Of a stretch of DNA of 64,000 nt, positions 43,575 through 51,935 are shown one piece after another. Source of the stretch: Viridibacillus arenosi (GTDB lineage Bacteria > Bacillota > Bacilli > Bacillales_A > Planococcaceae); NCBI RefSeq assembly GCF_001955655.1, contig NZ_MSPW01000002.1, forward strand, positions 62,001 to 126,000, in the 5' to 3' direction. A model generated the notes under the pieces. That model saw only the letters and a program-made list of their open reading frames with translations. It made no database searches and was not told where the DNA came from. Position numbers and translations under genes: made by a program. Position 1 is the stretch's first letter. Each line of letters begins with the position of its first letter.

Positions 43575-43763
43575 AGAGAGTCTCCTCCTTTAATTGGTTT
43601 TATTTTGTTGTAAAATAAAAACCAGATGTATCCAGAATTATTGACATTTTATTTTCATGCAACTTCGCCCATGCAGCCAAAGGGTTACGTGTTACACCAT
43701 CCATTTCTGGAGGAATAAAATGAAAGCAATAAAACCATACAACTGCTGCGTTTATTTTACACA
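43575..43763 (-). promoter_or_regulatory. rpsD leader, likely S4 autoregulatory RNA
   Basis: About 190 untranslated bases between the predicted start (near 43763) and the rpsD ATG. A hairpin GGTTTTTATTTT / AAAATAAAACC (plus 43596-43623) lies just before the RBS. The B. subtilis rpsD leader is known to bind S4. The element is called from position and length; the full fold was not derived. Confidence 0.55.
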
Positions 43764-43769
43764 AAGACC

Positions 43770-43798
43770 ATTGTAACTTTTACATAGTAATGTGTCAA
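43770..43798 (-). promoter_or_regulatory. Promoter for rpsD
   Basis: On the minus strand a perfect TTGACA (43798-43793), 17-bp spacer and TACAAT (43775-43770). Confidence 0.82.
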
Positions 43799-43981
43799 GG
43801 TAAATGAGAGATTGTAGAACAGATAAAACAAGTAGATAAACGATAAAACAAGGAGTTTTGATACGATTTCTCGAATTCAAGAAGTTTTTTCCAAAAGAAC
43901 TATAGTTGAAAAGACTTATTTTATGTATAATAGAATTAGACAAGATCATATATAGCATGTTTTGAAGGAAAAGGTGATTGC

Positions 43982-45856
43982 ATGGCAGATTATCAACAAA
44001 CAATGCAAAATGTAAAATGTCAGATCCTAGACTTGTGGATGGATTTAATAGATGAAAAACTTAATAGTAGTGAATATTTCGAACTATTAAAAGGAATCCT
44101 ATTACAATACTTCGGTATTTCAAAAAGTGAATACTTACATTTAGATAAAGATAACTTCTACCCTGTCTCAATCGATGCAGCACATGAGAATATAACGCAA
44201 GGTATTCCGAGTAAATTATTAGAGCAGCATCTTCATCAAGAGTATCCATTCCCAAGCGCATTTGTTGATATTTTGAAAAAGAAATATGATTTTGCCGATG
44301 ATGTAATAGTTTTACGGGAAGTAAATCAGAAACCGTTTGGCATTATCATTGTGCAAGAAACTGTGGATTGGAAAGAGTTTGCGAAGACAAAGTATATTTA
44401 TGATTTTGAAATACTAATCTCGCGTGTGATTCAGTTAATACAAAAAAATATTAGAGCCACATATGAACAAAAGATGAATCTTGAATTAGTTAGAATGACT
44501 AGTATTTTCCATTCATCTATGGATATTGATCGAATACTGAAAGCACTTCTTCATGGTGTCAGAAGTGCCCTCCCAAAGTTTGAATCAAAACTTATTTTAT
44601 CAAATGACCAAGATCGTCATTTAACTGTTGATACACATACATTTGATTATATGTCAGAGCGTTCTTCTACTATAGAAGCATTTGTCTCTGGTGATTTGAA
44701 AATTGAACAGGCAACAGACATAGAATGGTGTGTATTAAATGCACCTATAAAGGGCCGTCAAGGAATTTATGGGGTGTTACAAATTTTTGCACCGCTAAAT
44801 TATGTTTTTGGTAAACAAGAGAAAGACCTTATTATGCATATAGCTGAAACATCAGGGAATGCATTAGAAAATGCAAAACTATATCATCAATCACATCGTC
44901 TAGTTTCAGATCTCCAACTTATAAATGAAACTTCGCACCGTTTAAATATGAAATTGAATCAAGAAGAAATGTTATTGTTTCTGGCAAAACAGTTAACAAA
45001 GTCGTTCAATCCTGATGAGATTTGCTTTGTTTTAAAAGAAAATGATGTGTATCAAGTAACAACGGGGAGTACAGACTTTTTCTTTGAAAATGAATCTATG
45101 CCATATTTGAAATATGTCGGTGATCATTTTGATGAATCGACAGATGCGTTATTTGTAGCAGATTTCAGCAAATTAGTGGTTGATAAAGTTTCGCTTATGT
45201 CAATGATGGCTATACCTATTATTATTCGAGAAAAAGTACATGGTTTTAGTATTGTCTTACATAATAATCCGTATTTCTTTTCGTTTGATAGTTTTAAACT
45301 AATGCAATCTTTAATACGTCATTCTTCGTTGGCGATTTCTAATACAATTTTACGTGATCAACTTCAAGAAATGGTCGATCGAGATCATTTAACTAAATTA
45401 TTTGCTAGAAAATATTTGGATCGATATGTTGAAATTTCGATGGATAAGGATGAAGGTGGTGTCTTTATTCTATTAGATATTGATGATTTTAAAATGATCA
45501 ATGATACATATGGACACCAAAAAGGTGATGCGATTTTAGTAACGATTGCGCAACATTTGATAGACACGGTGCAGGAGCAAGGCATTTGTGCTAGATGGGG
45601 TGGCGAAGAAATTGCTATCTATTTACCTAACCAAACATTATTGGCATCTATTGATTTAGTTGATAAGATTGTTGCATCTGTACCTGAAGTAACAACGCCA
45701 TCTGTAACTGTATCTTCGGGTGTAGCTGCTTGGCAAAAAAATCTTAATCACAATTTTCATAACGTATTTCAAAATGCCGATATTGCATTATATGAAGCGA
45801 AAAATAACGGCAAAAATCAATTTCGTTTGTTTGAGATGGATGATGTCACAAATTAA
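43982..45856 (+). CDS. dgcP: GAF-GGDEF diguanylate cyclase DgcP
   Basis: A 624-residue soluble signalling protein. Two or more GAF-like sensor regions (~1-430) are followed by a GGDEF domain (~455-620). The signature loop reads RWGGEEIAIY (~539), an active GG[D/E]E variant, and LLDIDDFKMINDTYGHQKGD carries the metal Asp and substrate Asn. It should make cyclic di-GMP. In B. subtilis the homologue YtrP (DgcP) is one of three such enzymes. AAGGTGATTGC precedes the ATG. A strong bidirectional terminator separates it from ytsP. Confidence 0.93.
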   Translation: MADYQQTMQNVKCQILDLWMDLIDEKLNSSEYFELLKGILLQYFGISKSEYLHLDKDNFYPVSIDAAHENITQGIPSKLLEQHLHQEYPFPSAFVDILKKKYDFADDVIVLREVNQKPFGIIIVQETVDWKEFAKTKYIYDFEILISRVIQLIQKNIRATYEQKMNLELVRMTSIFHSSMDIDRILKALLHGVRSALPKFESKLILSNDQDRHLTVDTHTFDYMSERSSTIEAFVSGDLKIEQATDIEWCVLNAPIKGRQGIYGVLQIFAPLNYVFGKQEKDLIMHIAETSGNALENAKLYHQSHRLVSDLQLINETSHRLNMKLNQEEMLLFLAKQLTKSFNPDEICFVLKENDVYQVTTGSTDFFFENESMPYLKYVGDHFDESTDALFVADFSKLVVDKVSLMSMMAIPIIIREKVHGFSIVLHNNPYFFSFDSFKLMQSLIRHSSLAISNTILRDQLQEMVDRDHLTKLFARKYLDRYVEISMDKDEGGVFILLDIDDFKMINDTYGHQKGDAILVTIAQHLIDTVQEQGICARWGGEEIAIYLPNQTLLASIDLVDKIVASVPEVTTPSVTVSSGVAAWQKNLNHNFHNVFQNADIALYEAKNNGKNQFRLFEMDDVTN

Positions 45857-45862
45857 AATCTT

Positions 45863-45905
45863 AAAAAAGAGTTACGCCCAATACAATTGTGAGCGTAACT
45901 CTTTT
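45863..45905. terminator. Bidirectional terminator between dgcP and ytsP
   Basis: AAAAGAGTTACGC / GCGTAACTCTTTT 13-bp perfect stem between convergent genes. Confidence 0.9.
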
Positions 45906-45911
45906 GGCATT

Positions 45912-46397
45912 TTAGAATGAAAGATGTTTCGTTAATACGTGCACAAAGTGTTCTATACCTTTACGATCATCATCTGAAAAGCGATTTTGAATAGGACTAT
46001 CGATATCAAGTACACCTAAAAGTTTACCCTCAACGATGATTGGGACAACAATTTCTGATTGAGAAGCCGCATCACAAGCAATATGACCTGGAAATGCATG
46101 CACATTTTCGACGACGATTGTTTCTTGTTTCGCTGCTGCAGTACCACAAACTCCACGTCCAATTGCGATATGGACACAGGCAGGTAACCCTTGGAATGGT
46201 CCTAACAATAATTCTTCGTTTTTATGTAAGTAAAATCCACACCAGTTAATGGTGTCTAAAAATTGATTTAATAATGCGGAGGCATTGCTTAAATTAGCAA
46301 TTGTATCTGTTTCGCCTTCTAATAAAGCATCAAGTTGCTTCGCTAATAATGCATATTGTTCTGCTGAGTTGCCAGTATAAGAAGATTGTGTAAACAT
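45912..46397 (-). CDS. ytsP: Free methionine-(R)-sulfoxide reductase (GAF type, YtsP)
   Basis: A 161-residue GAF-domain enzyme. The cysteines needed in fRMsr are visible: one in GLPACVHIAIGRGVCG (two Cys) and one in GHIACDAASQSEIVVP, which precedes the conserved SEIVVPI. It reduces free Met-R-SO using thioredoxin. WCGFYLHKNEELLLGPFQG is the family N-terminal signature. It is upstream-adjacent to hisJ on the same strand, 19 bp apart, so co-transcribed. Confidence 0.93.
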   Translation of the reverse strand: MFTQSSYTGNSAEQYALLAKQLDALLEGETDTIANLSNASALLNQFLDTINWCGFYLHKNEELLLGPFQGLPACVHIAIGRGVCGTAAAKQETIVVENVHAFPGHIACDAASQSEIVVPIIVEGKLLGVLDIDSPIQNRFSDDDRKGIEHFVHVLTKHLSF

Positions 46398-46416
46398 TTC
46401 ATCTCTCCATTCTATA

Positions 46417-47214
46417 TTATCTTAAAGGGAAAATTTTATCATAGTGTTGATGTAAATCCGTAACTTGATGAGCGTCAGAGCCAAAAACAATTGGGATTTT
46501 TAGTGCGTCAGCAAGTTTAACATATTGTAATGGAGGATAAGGTTCTTTACAATCTTTTTTTGACAAGCCGGCTCCGTTGACATCTAGTTCATAGTCCTTG
46601 ACGGCCATCAGTTGTAAAATCTCTTCGATTTGTTTATGATCATCGATTTTTTGTTGATGTGCTAATTGGAATTTATGAACGAGTGTCGGGTGACCGATTC
46701 GCTTTGGTTTGTAAGGTCCTAAATCAGCAGAAATAGATTCTTTTACTGTTTCATAATATAAATTGTAAATTTCTTTAACTGTTCCAACTGATTCTGCAAA
46801 TTCCAGGAACGTCTCACTTGAAAAATCAATACATGTATAGGTATTGTCATGTTTTAAAAAATGAACTGATAGAATAGCATCGTCCAACTGAGGACCGATA
46901 ACATTTAAAAAGTCCCGTGTTTGTTGTTCATAACCGGAAATAAAATCGACTTCTAAGCCAATACGGATACGAATTTGTGAGGCATATTGTTTTTTTAATT
47001 CCTTTAACTTCTCTATGTATGGAATTAAATGTTCGGCTTCCATACCACTATCCTTCATAGGTGTAGGGTCAATAAAGCCACTAGGAAGAGGTGCGTGTTC
47101 TGTAAATGTAATGTCGGTAAATCCGAAATTGATTGCTTTTTTTATGTATTTCTCAAAATCATCAGTCGTTCCGTGAGGGCAAAAAGGTGAGTGAATGTGA
47201 GCATCTCGTTTCAT
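46417..47214 (-). CDS. hisJ: Histidinol-phosphatase HisJ (PHP family)
   Basis: A 265-residue metal-dependent phosphatase removing phosphate from L-histidinol phosphate. PHP motifs MKRDAHIHSPFCPHG (two His), FTEHAPLP, GLEVDFI, SVHFLK and FGSDAHQVTDL are in order. ATG at 47214 is preferred over TTG at 47229, because the GGAGG (minus strand, 47227-47223) lies between them. It reads leftward with ytsP and is divergent from ezrA. Confidence 0.94.
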   Translation of the reverse strand: MKRDAHIHSPFCPHGTTDDFEKYIKKAINFGFTDITFTEHAPLPSGFIDPTPMKDSGMEAEHLIPYIEKLKELKKQYASQIRIRIGLEVDFISGYEQQTRDFLNVIGPQLDDAILSVHFLKHDNTYTCIDFSSETFLEFAESVGTVKEIYNLYYETVKESISADLGPYKPKRIGHPTLVHKFQLAHQQKIDDHKQIEEILQLMAVKDYELDVNGAGLSKKDCKEPYPPLQYVKLADALKIPIVFGSDAHQVTDLHQHYDKIFPLR

Positions 47215-47362
47215 GAAATATTCCTCCAACTTGTATAATATAGTGAAATGGCAGATATTTTTTTAAAATACGTGCAAACGGTAAACAAATTCACCGAAAA
47301 CATGGTAATATTAAGGTTAATTAATTGGCTGAAATAGTGATTTAGGAACAGGGGGTCTTACG

Positions 47363-49054
47363 ATGCAGTATATCATTCCCGTTATAATCGTACTATGTAT
47401 TATAGTAGCATTCATTTTTATTTTGCGTCGAAAACATAATAAAGAAATTCAGAGGTTGGATCAGAAAAAACTTCAAATTCAAAACAAACCCGTTTTGGAA
47501 GAGTTAACAAAAGTGAAAGCTCTGAATATGAATGGTCAAACAGAAGAGATGTTTGAGCGCTGGCGCAATAAATGGACGGAGCTTATGGACGTTGAAATGC
47601 CTAAAATCGACGTGCTATTATTTGATGCTGAAGAACTTGTGGATAAATTCCAGTTTGGCAAAGCGACTGACATTGAAAAAGAAATTGAATCACGTATTAA
47701 TGAGTACGATCAAGAGATGATCCAAATTTTAAAAGAACTTGGTGAATTAATCGGTAGTGAAGAGAAAAACAGAATTGAAATTGAACAGCTGAAGGATCAG
47801 TATCGTTCAGCTAGAAAAACGTTGTTAGCTCATCAGTATTCATATGGTCCTGCTGCAGGTCCGTTAGAAAAACGTCTGGAGACATTTAATCCGAAATTTG
47901 AAGAATATGAAGTACTAACAGAATCAGGTAACTATTTACAAGCAAGAGAAATTGTTATTATGTTAGATGAAGAAGGTCAACATATTTTCAAATTGATAAA
48001 TGAAATTCCAGCATTATTAACGGATATTCAGCATAAGATTCCATCTCATATTCATGAACTACGCAATGGTCAACGCGAAATGGAAGAGCAATCTTTCTTC
48101 TTAAAACATTTAGAACTGAATGGAAAGTTAGATGTAATGGAAGAAAGTATTGATGAATTTAAACAACAAATTGCTGATTTGAACATAACTTCAGTACAGC
48201 ATCGAGTAAATGAAATCAAAGATGAAATCGATTCATTTTATGATGCATTAGAAAAAGAAGTGATGGCTAAGCGATTTGTTGATGAAAACTTTGAACAAAT
48301 TGGTACACGATTAGAAAATGTTATTGTATCAACTGATGAAACAGCAAAAGAAGCAGAAGAAGTTCAAAAAGGATATCATTTATCAGAAAAAGATGCTGCA
48401 CTTCCTTCAAATTGTAAACAACAATTGATGTCAGTTCGTCAGAGATATGAATTACTATCTATTCAAGTAAAAGAAGAGCAATCTGCCTATTCTAGCTTAC
48501 AAGAGGAGTTAAAGGGAGTTAAAGAAGAGACAGAACGTTTATTTGAAGAGCAAGATCGATTTGCTGATCGTTTAAAGAGTCTAAGAATTGATGAAAATAA
48601 AGCAAGAGCTACACTTGGAAATCTAAAGCAGTTATTGCATGAAACAGATCGCATGTTAAATAAGGCAAATATTCCAGGAATTCCAGAAGAAATGGATATC
48701 CGTTTAGAAGAAGCAGAAGAACAGTTATTTATAGTTGTTCAAAGCTTAAAAGAAGTTCCATTAAATATGGTAGCCGTACATAAGAATTTGGATACCGCTG
48801 AAAAATGTATTCAAGATGTACATAATACAGCAACAGAAATGCTTGAAAACGTATTATTAATTGAAAGAATTATTCAATATGGTAACCGTTATCGTGCATC
48901 CAATCCAACAATGCACCAACGATTATTAGAGGCTGAGCAGGCATTCCGGGAATTCCGATATGCAAAAGCGCTAGAAAATGCTGCAACAGCCGTAGAAGCA
49001 GCCGAACCAGGTGCTATGAAAAAAATTCAAGTACTTGCCAAAGACGACAATTGA
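47363..49054 (+). CDS. ezrA: Septation ring formation regulator EzrA
   Basis: A 563-residue membrane-anchored coiled-coil protein. One N-terminal transmembrane helix (YIIPVIIVLCIIVAFIFIL) is followed by spectrin-like helical repeats throughout. The family patch YGNRYRASNPTMHQRLLEAE near the C-terminus (QNR patch) is present. EzrA tunes FtsZ ring assembly and position. GGGGG is upstream of the ATG. The following terminator (49076-49113) separates it from nifZ. Confidence 0.95.
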   Translation: MQYIIPVIIVLCIIVAFIFILRRKHNKEIQRLDQKKLQIQNKPVLEELTKVKALNMNGQTEEMFERWRNKWTELMDVEMPKIDVLLFDAEELVDKFQFGKATDIEKEIESRINEYDQEMIQILKELGELIGSEEKNRIEIEQLKDQYRSARKTLLAHQYSYGPAAGPLEKRLETFNPKFEEYEVLTESGNYLQAREIVIMLDEEGQHIFKLINEIPALLTDIQHKIPSHIHELRNGQREMEEQSFFLKHLELNGKLDVMEESIDEFKQQIADLNITSVQHRVNEIKDEIDSFYDALEKEVMAKRFVDENFEQIGTRLENVIVSTDETAKEAEEVQKGYHLSEKDAALPSNCKQQLMSVRQRYELLSIQVKEEQSAYSSLQEELKGVKEETERLFEEQDRFADRLKSLRIDENKARATLGNLKQLLHETDRMLNKANIPGIPEEMDIRLEEAEEQLFIVVQSLKEVPLNMVAVHKNLDTAEKCIQDVHNTATEMLENVLLIERIIQYGNRYRASNPTMHQRLLEAEQAFREFRYAKALENAATAVEAAEPGAMKKIQVLAKDDN

Positions 49055-49075
49055 CGTTCATAATAAGAGAAGCAT

Positions 49076-49113
49076 AAAGCCACCGCACGGTAGAGTGCAG
49101 GTGGCTTTCTTTT
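49076..49113 (+). terminator. Terminator after ezrA
   Basis: AAAGCCACC-GCAC / GTGC-a-GGTGGCTTT stem with one bulge and TCTTTT tail. Confidence 0.85.
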
Positions 49114-49131
49114 GGAAGGAAGGTTACACAA

Positions 49132-50280
49132 TTGATTTATCTCGATCATAGCGCGACGACAAAACCAGATTCAGCCGTATTGCAAACTTTTATACAAGCG
49201 AATGAACGATATTACGCAAATCCAGCTTCCCTTCATCAAATGGGTACAGAAGCCAATACATTATTAATGAAAGCAAGAGAGCAAATCGCACAAATTTTAA
49301 AAACAGAGCCTGAGCATATAATTTTCACATCAGGTGGAACAGAATCAAATAATTTTGCTATTAAAGGTCTTGCTAGAGCCAATCAGCATCGTGGCAAACA
49401 TATTCTAATCTCCGCTATCGAACATCCATCTATCATCGAAAGTGCTCGTCATTTAACAAATGAAGGCTTCGAATTAGAATTTATTGACGTCGATAATAAC
49501 GGAGGGATTATACTATCGGATCTGCGAAGTAAAATTCGTAAAGATACGGTGCTCGTTAGTATAATGCATGTAAATAATGAAATGGGAGCTATTCAACCGA
49601 TTTCGGAAATTGCAAAGATTATACGCCCAAATAGCCGTGCGTTTTTCCATGTGGATGCAGTACAAAGCTTCGGAAAATTGCCAGTGCAATTTCAAGGAGA
49701 TAATGGTCCAGATGCTTTAACTATTTCTGGTCATAAAATAAATGGCTTAAAAGGAACAGGGTTATTAGCTTTTTCAAAGCGCATTAAAATTCAACCGATA
49801 CTACATGGTGGCGGACAAGAATTAGGCTACCGTAGTGGAACTGTTGCAGTGCCACAAAATGTTGCATTAGCAAAAGCCATGCGCCTAGCTGTGGAGCAAA
49901 TGGCAGAGAATACAACGAAATTTAGAAAGTGGCGCGAGGATCTACATGTATTTTTAAATAAAATTTATCATGTCCATGTTATTTCAAGTAACGATGGTGC
50001 ACCACATATTATAAGTTGCAGCGTAAGAGGCTTAAAAGGTGAAGTTGTTGTCAATGCATTGCAAAGTGAAGGCTTTATCGTTTCCACATCTAGTGCGTGT
50101 TCCTCAAAAGATTCAAGTATTAGTCATGTTATAGAAGCACTTCAAATAGAAGAAAGTTTTGAAAAGGGTGTTATTCGTATAAGTCTTGGCAATGGCTTAA
50201 CCAATTCAGATATCGAACAATTTAAAGTAGTATTTGCGAAAATGATGAAACAATTAAAAGGAGAGACAATTCAACTATGA
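49132..50280 (+). CDS. nifZ: Cysteine desulfurase NifZ (IscS-like), partner of ThiI
   Basis: A 382-residue PLP enzyme taking sulfur from cysteine. MIYLDHSATTKP, FTSGGTESNNFAIKG, EHPSIIES, the PLP Lys in SGHKINGLKG (~202), and the persulfide Cys in STSSACSSKDSS (~323) are complete. In B. subtilis NifZ with ThiI makes 4-thiouridine at tRNA position 8. Here the stop overlaps the thiI start (ATGA at 50277-50280), firm support for that pairing. Start is TTG at 49132 behind GGAAGGAAGG. Confidence 0.94.
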   Translation: MIYLDHSATTKPDSAVLQTFIQANERYYANPASLHQMGTEANTLLMKAREQIAQILKTEPEHIIFTSGGTESNNFAIKGLARANQHRGKHILISAIEHPSIIESARHLTNEGFELEFIDVDNNGGIILSDLRSKIRKDTVLVSIMHVNNEMGAIQPISEIAKIIRPNSRAFFHVDAVQSFGKLPVQFQGDNGPDALTISGHKINGLKGTGLLAFSKRIKIQPILHGGGQELGYRSGTVAVPQNVALAKAMRLAVEQMAENTTKFRKWREDLHVFLNKIYHVHVISSNDGAPHIISCSVRGLKGEVVVNALQSEGFIVSTSSACSSKDSSISHVIEALQIEESFEKGVIRISLGNGLTNSDIEQFKVVFAKMMKQLKGETIQL

Positions 50281-51479
50281 AATGGCATGAAATACTAATA
50301 CGTTACGGTGAATTAACAACAAAAGGACGTAATCGAAAACAATTTATCACACGTTTAAGAGAAAATTTACGATTTTCATTTGCAGATATACCAGATATGA
50401 AAATTCGTGCAGAACGAGATCGTATGTATATTAGCAGTGATAATGACGAAGATATGGAAGAACTGATTAAACGCTTACCAACAGTTTTTGGCATTCATTC
50501 TTTTAGTCCAGTTGCAAAATGCGAACCGACTTTGGATGCAATGAAAGAACTTGCGATTAATATTATGAAATCAATCAATACAGATGGTAAAACGTTTAAA
50601 GTAAATGCAAAACGTTCAGATAAAAGATTTCCATTAGACACTTATGAGTTACAACTTGAAATGGGTGGACATGTTCTAAGTAATATTCCAAATTTACATG
50701 TTCAAATGAAAGAACCTGAAATCGAACTTCGTATTGAAGTACGTGAACATGCAGTATATATGATGGTAGAAGTAATTCCTGGAGCAGGTGGTTTACCAGT
50801 CGGTGCAAACGGAAAGGCATTGCTATTATTATCTGGAGGTATCGACAGTCCAGTTGCAGGCTATTATATGATGAAACGCGGAGTGCGAATTGAGGCAATT
50901 CATTTCTTTAGCCCACCATATACAAGTGATCGTTCACTTGAAAAAGTTAAAGATTTAGCTGAAAAAATGAGTCGTTTAGGCGCGAATGTACGTCTGCATA
51001 TCATTCCATTCACTGAAATTCAACAAGTAATCCAACAACAAGTTCCAGAAAATGTAACTATGACATCGACACGTCGTATGATGATGAAGATTTCAGATGC
51101 AGTACGTGAAGAAATAGGTGCAACTGCAATTGTAACGGGTGAAAACTTAGGACAAGTAGCAAGCCAGACTTTAGAAAGCTTAGCTGCTATTAATGAAGTA
51201 ACTTCAACGCCTATTTTACGTCCATTAATCACATACGATAAATTAGAAATTATCGATGTAGCAAGAAAAATTGACACATACGATATTTCAATACGTCCAT
51301 ATGAGGACTGCTGTACGGTATTTACACCAGCAAGTCCAAAAACAAAACCGAAATTAGAGAAAGTTGTATATTACGAAAGCTTTACTGACTTCGATGAAAT
51401 GATTCAAAAAGCGGTGAAAAACCGCGAAATTCATACGTTTCCGAAGCAGAAGCAAGATGAATTTGCAGATTTACTCTAA
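50277..51479 (+). CDS. thiI: tRNA 4-thiouridine synthase ThiI
   Basis: A 400-residue enzyme with an N-terminal ferredoxin-like domain, a THUMP RNA-binding domain (~60-165) and a PP-loop ATPase (LLLSGGIDSPVAGYYMMKRG, ~181-200). The C-terminal rhodanese domain of E. coli ThiI is absent, as is usual in Bacillus. Sulfur delivery therefore depends on NifZ directly. Cys residues in YEDCCTVF (~344) may serve in transfer. It is translationally coupled to nifZ. Confidence 0.95.
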   Translation: MKWHEILIRYGELTTKGRNRKQFITRLRENLRFSFADIPDMKIRAERDRMYISSDNDEDMEELIKRLPTVFGIHSFSPVAKCEPTLDAMKELAINIMKSINTDGKTFKVNAKRSDKRFPLDTYELQLEMGGHVLSNIPNLHVQMKEPEIELRIEVREHAVYMMVEVIPGAGGLPVGANGKALLLLSGGIDSPVAGYYMMKRGVRIEAIHFFSPPYTSDRSLEKVKDLAEKMSRLGANVRLHIIPFTEIQQVIQQQVPENVTMTSTRRMMMKISDAVREEIGATAIVTGENLGQVASQTLESLAAINEVTSTPILRPLITYDKLEIIDVARKIDTYDISIRPYEDCCTVFTPASPKTKPKLEKVVYYESFTDFDEMIQKAVKNREIHTFPKQKQDEFADLL

Positions 51480-51508
51480 TAGAAGAAAGAATTTCCTGTA
51501 ATTTGCCC

Positions 51509-51537
51509 GTATGAAATCCCTCCTTCAGCGCATTCTA
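51509..51537 (+). promoter_or_regulatory. Candidate sigma-G promoter for the SASP gene
   Basis: GTATG (51509-51513), 17-bp spacer, CATTCTA (51531-51537), fitting the forespore consensus gYATR / cATnMTA. The start point would fall unusually close to the RBS (51545), so the call is tentative. Confidence 0.35.
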
Positions 51538-51559
51538 TATTCACAAGGAGGTGATACAC

Positions 51560-51760
51560 ATGGCAAATTCAAATTCAAATCCACTTGAAGTAGCAGGTGC
51601 TAAACAAGCGATCGACCAAATGAAATACGAAATCGCACAAGAATTCGGAGTGCAACTTGGTCCAGACGCATCATCGCGTGCTAACGGTTCCGTTGGCGGA
51701 GAAATCACTAAGCGATTAGTGCAAATGGCAGAGCAACAATTAAAAGGTTACAACAAATAA
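51560..51760 (+). CDS. Alpha/beta-type small acid-soluble spore protein
   Basis: A 66-residue DNA-coating protein of dormant spores. The family signatures [33 protein letters not shown] and the GPR protease site (EIAQEFG, cut after Glu) are complete. These proteins bind spore DNA, drive it to an A-like form and protect it from UV. The perfect AAGGAGGTGA at 51545-51554 fixes the ATG at 51560. It lies after thiI, as sspA does in B. subtilis, with a terminator at 51785-51820. Confidence 0.97.
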   Translation: MANSNSNPLEVAGAKQAIDQMKYEIAQEFGVQLGPDASSRANGSVGGEITKRLVQMAEQQLKGYNK

Positions 51761-51784
51761 TCAAATGATTATGTAACCAAAGGA

Positions 51785-51820
51785 GAAGCCGGTGGCAGAT
51801 TTGTCATCGGCTTCTTTTTA
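51785..51820 (+). terminator. Terminator after the SASP gene
   Basis: GAAGCCGGTG / CATCGGCTTC with one G-T wobble, 10-nt loop, T-run. Confidence 0.9.
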
Positions 51821-51935
51821 TGTTATTTTTGTTACCTAGTACTAAGACTTGATGGTGTATGTGAGTTGTGCAAATTTTGAATTTTCTGTATAATATAAAT
51901 GTTCTTAATATGAGCATCTTAAGGGGGAGTTTTTC

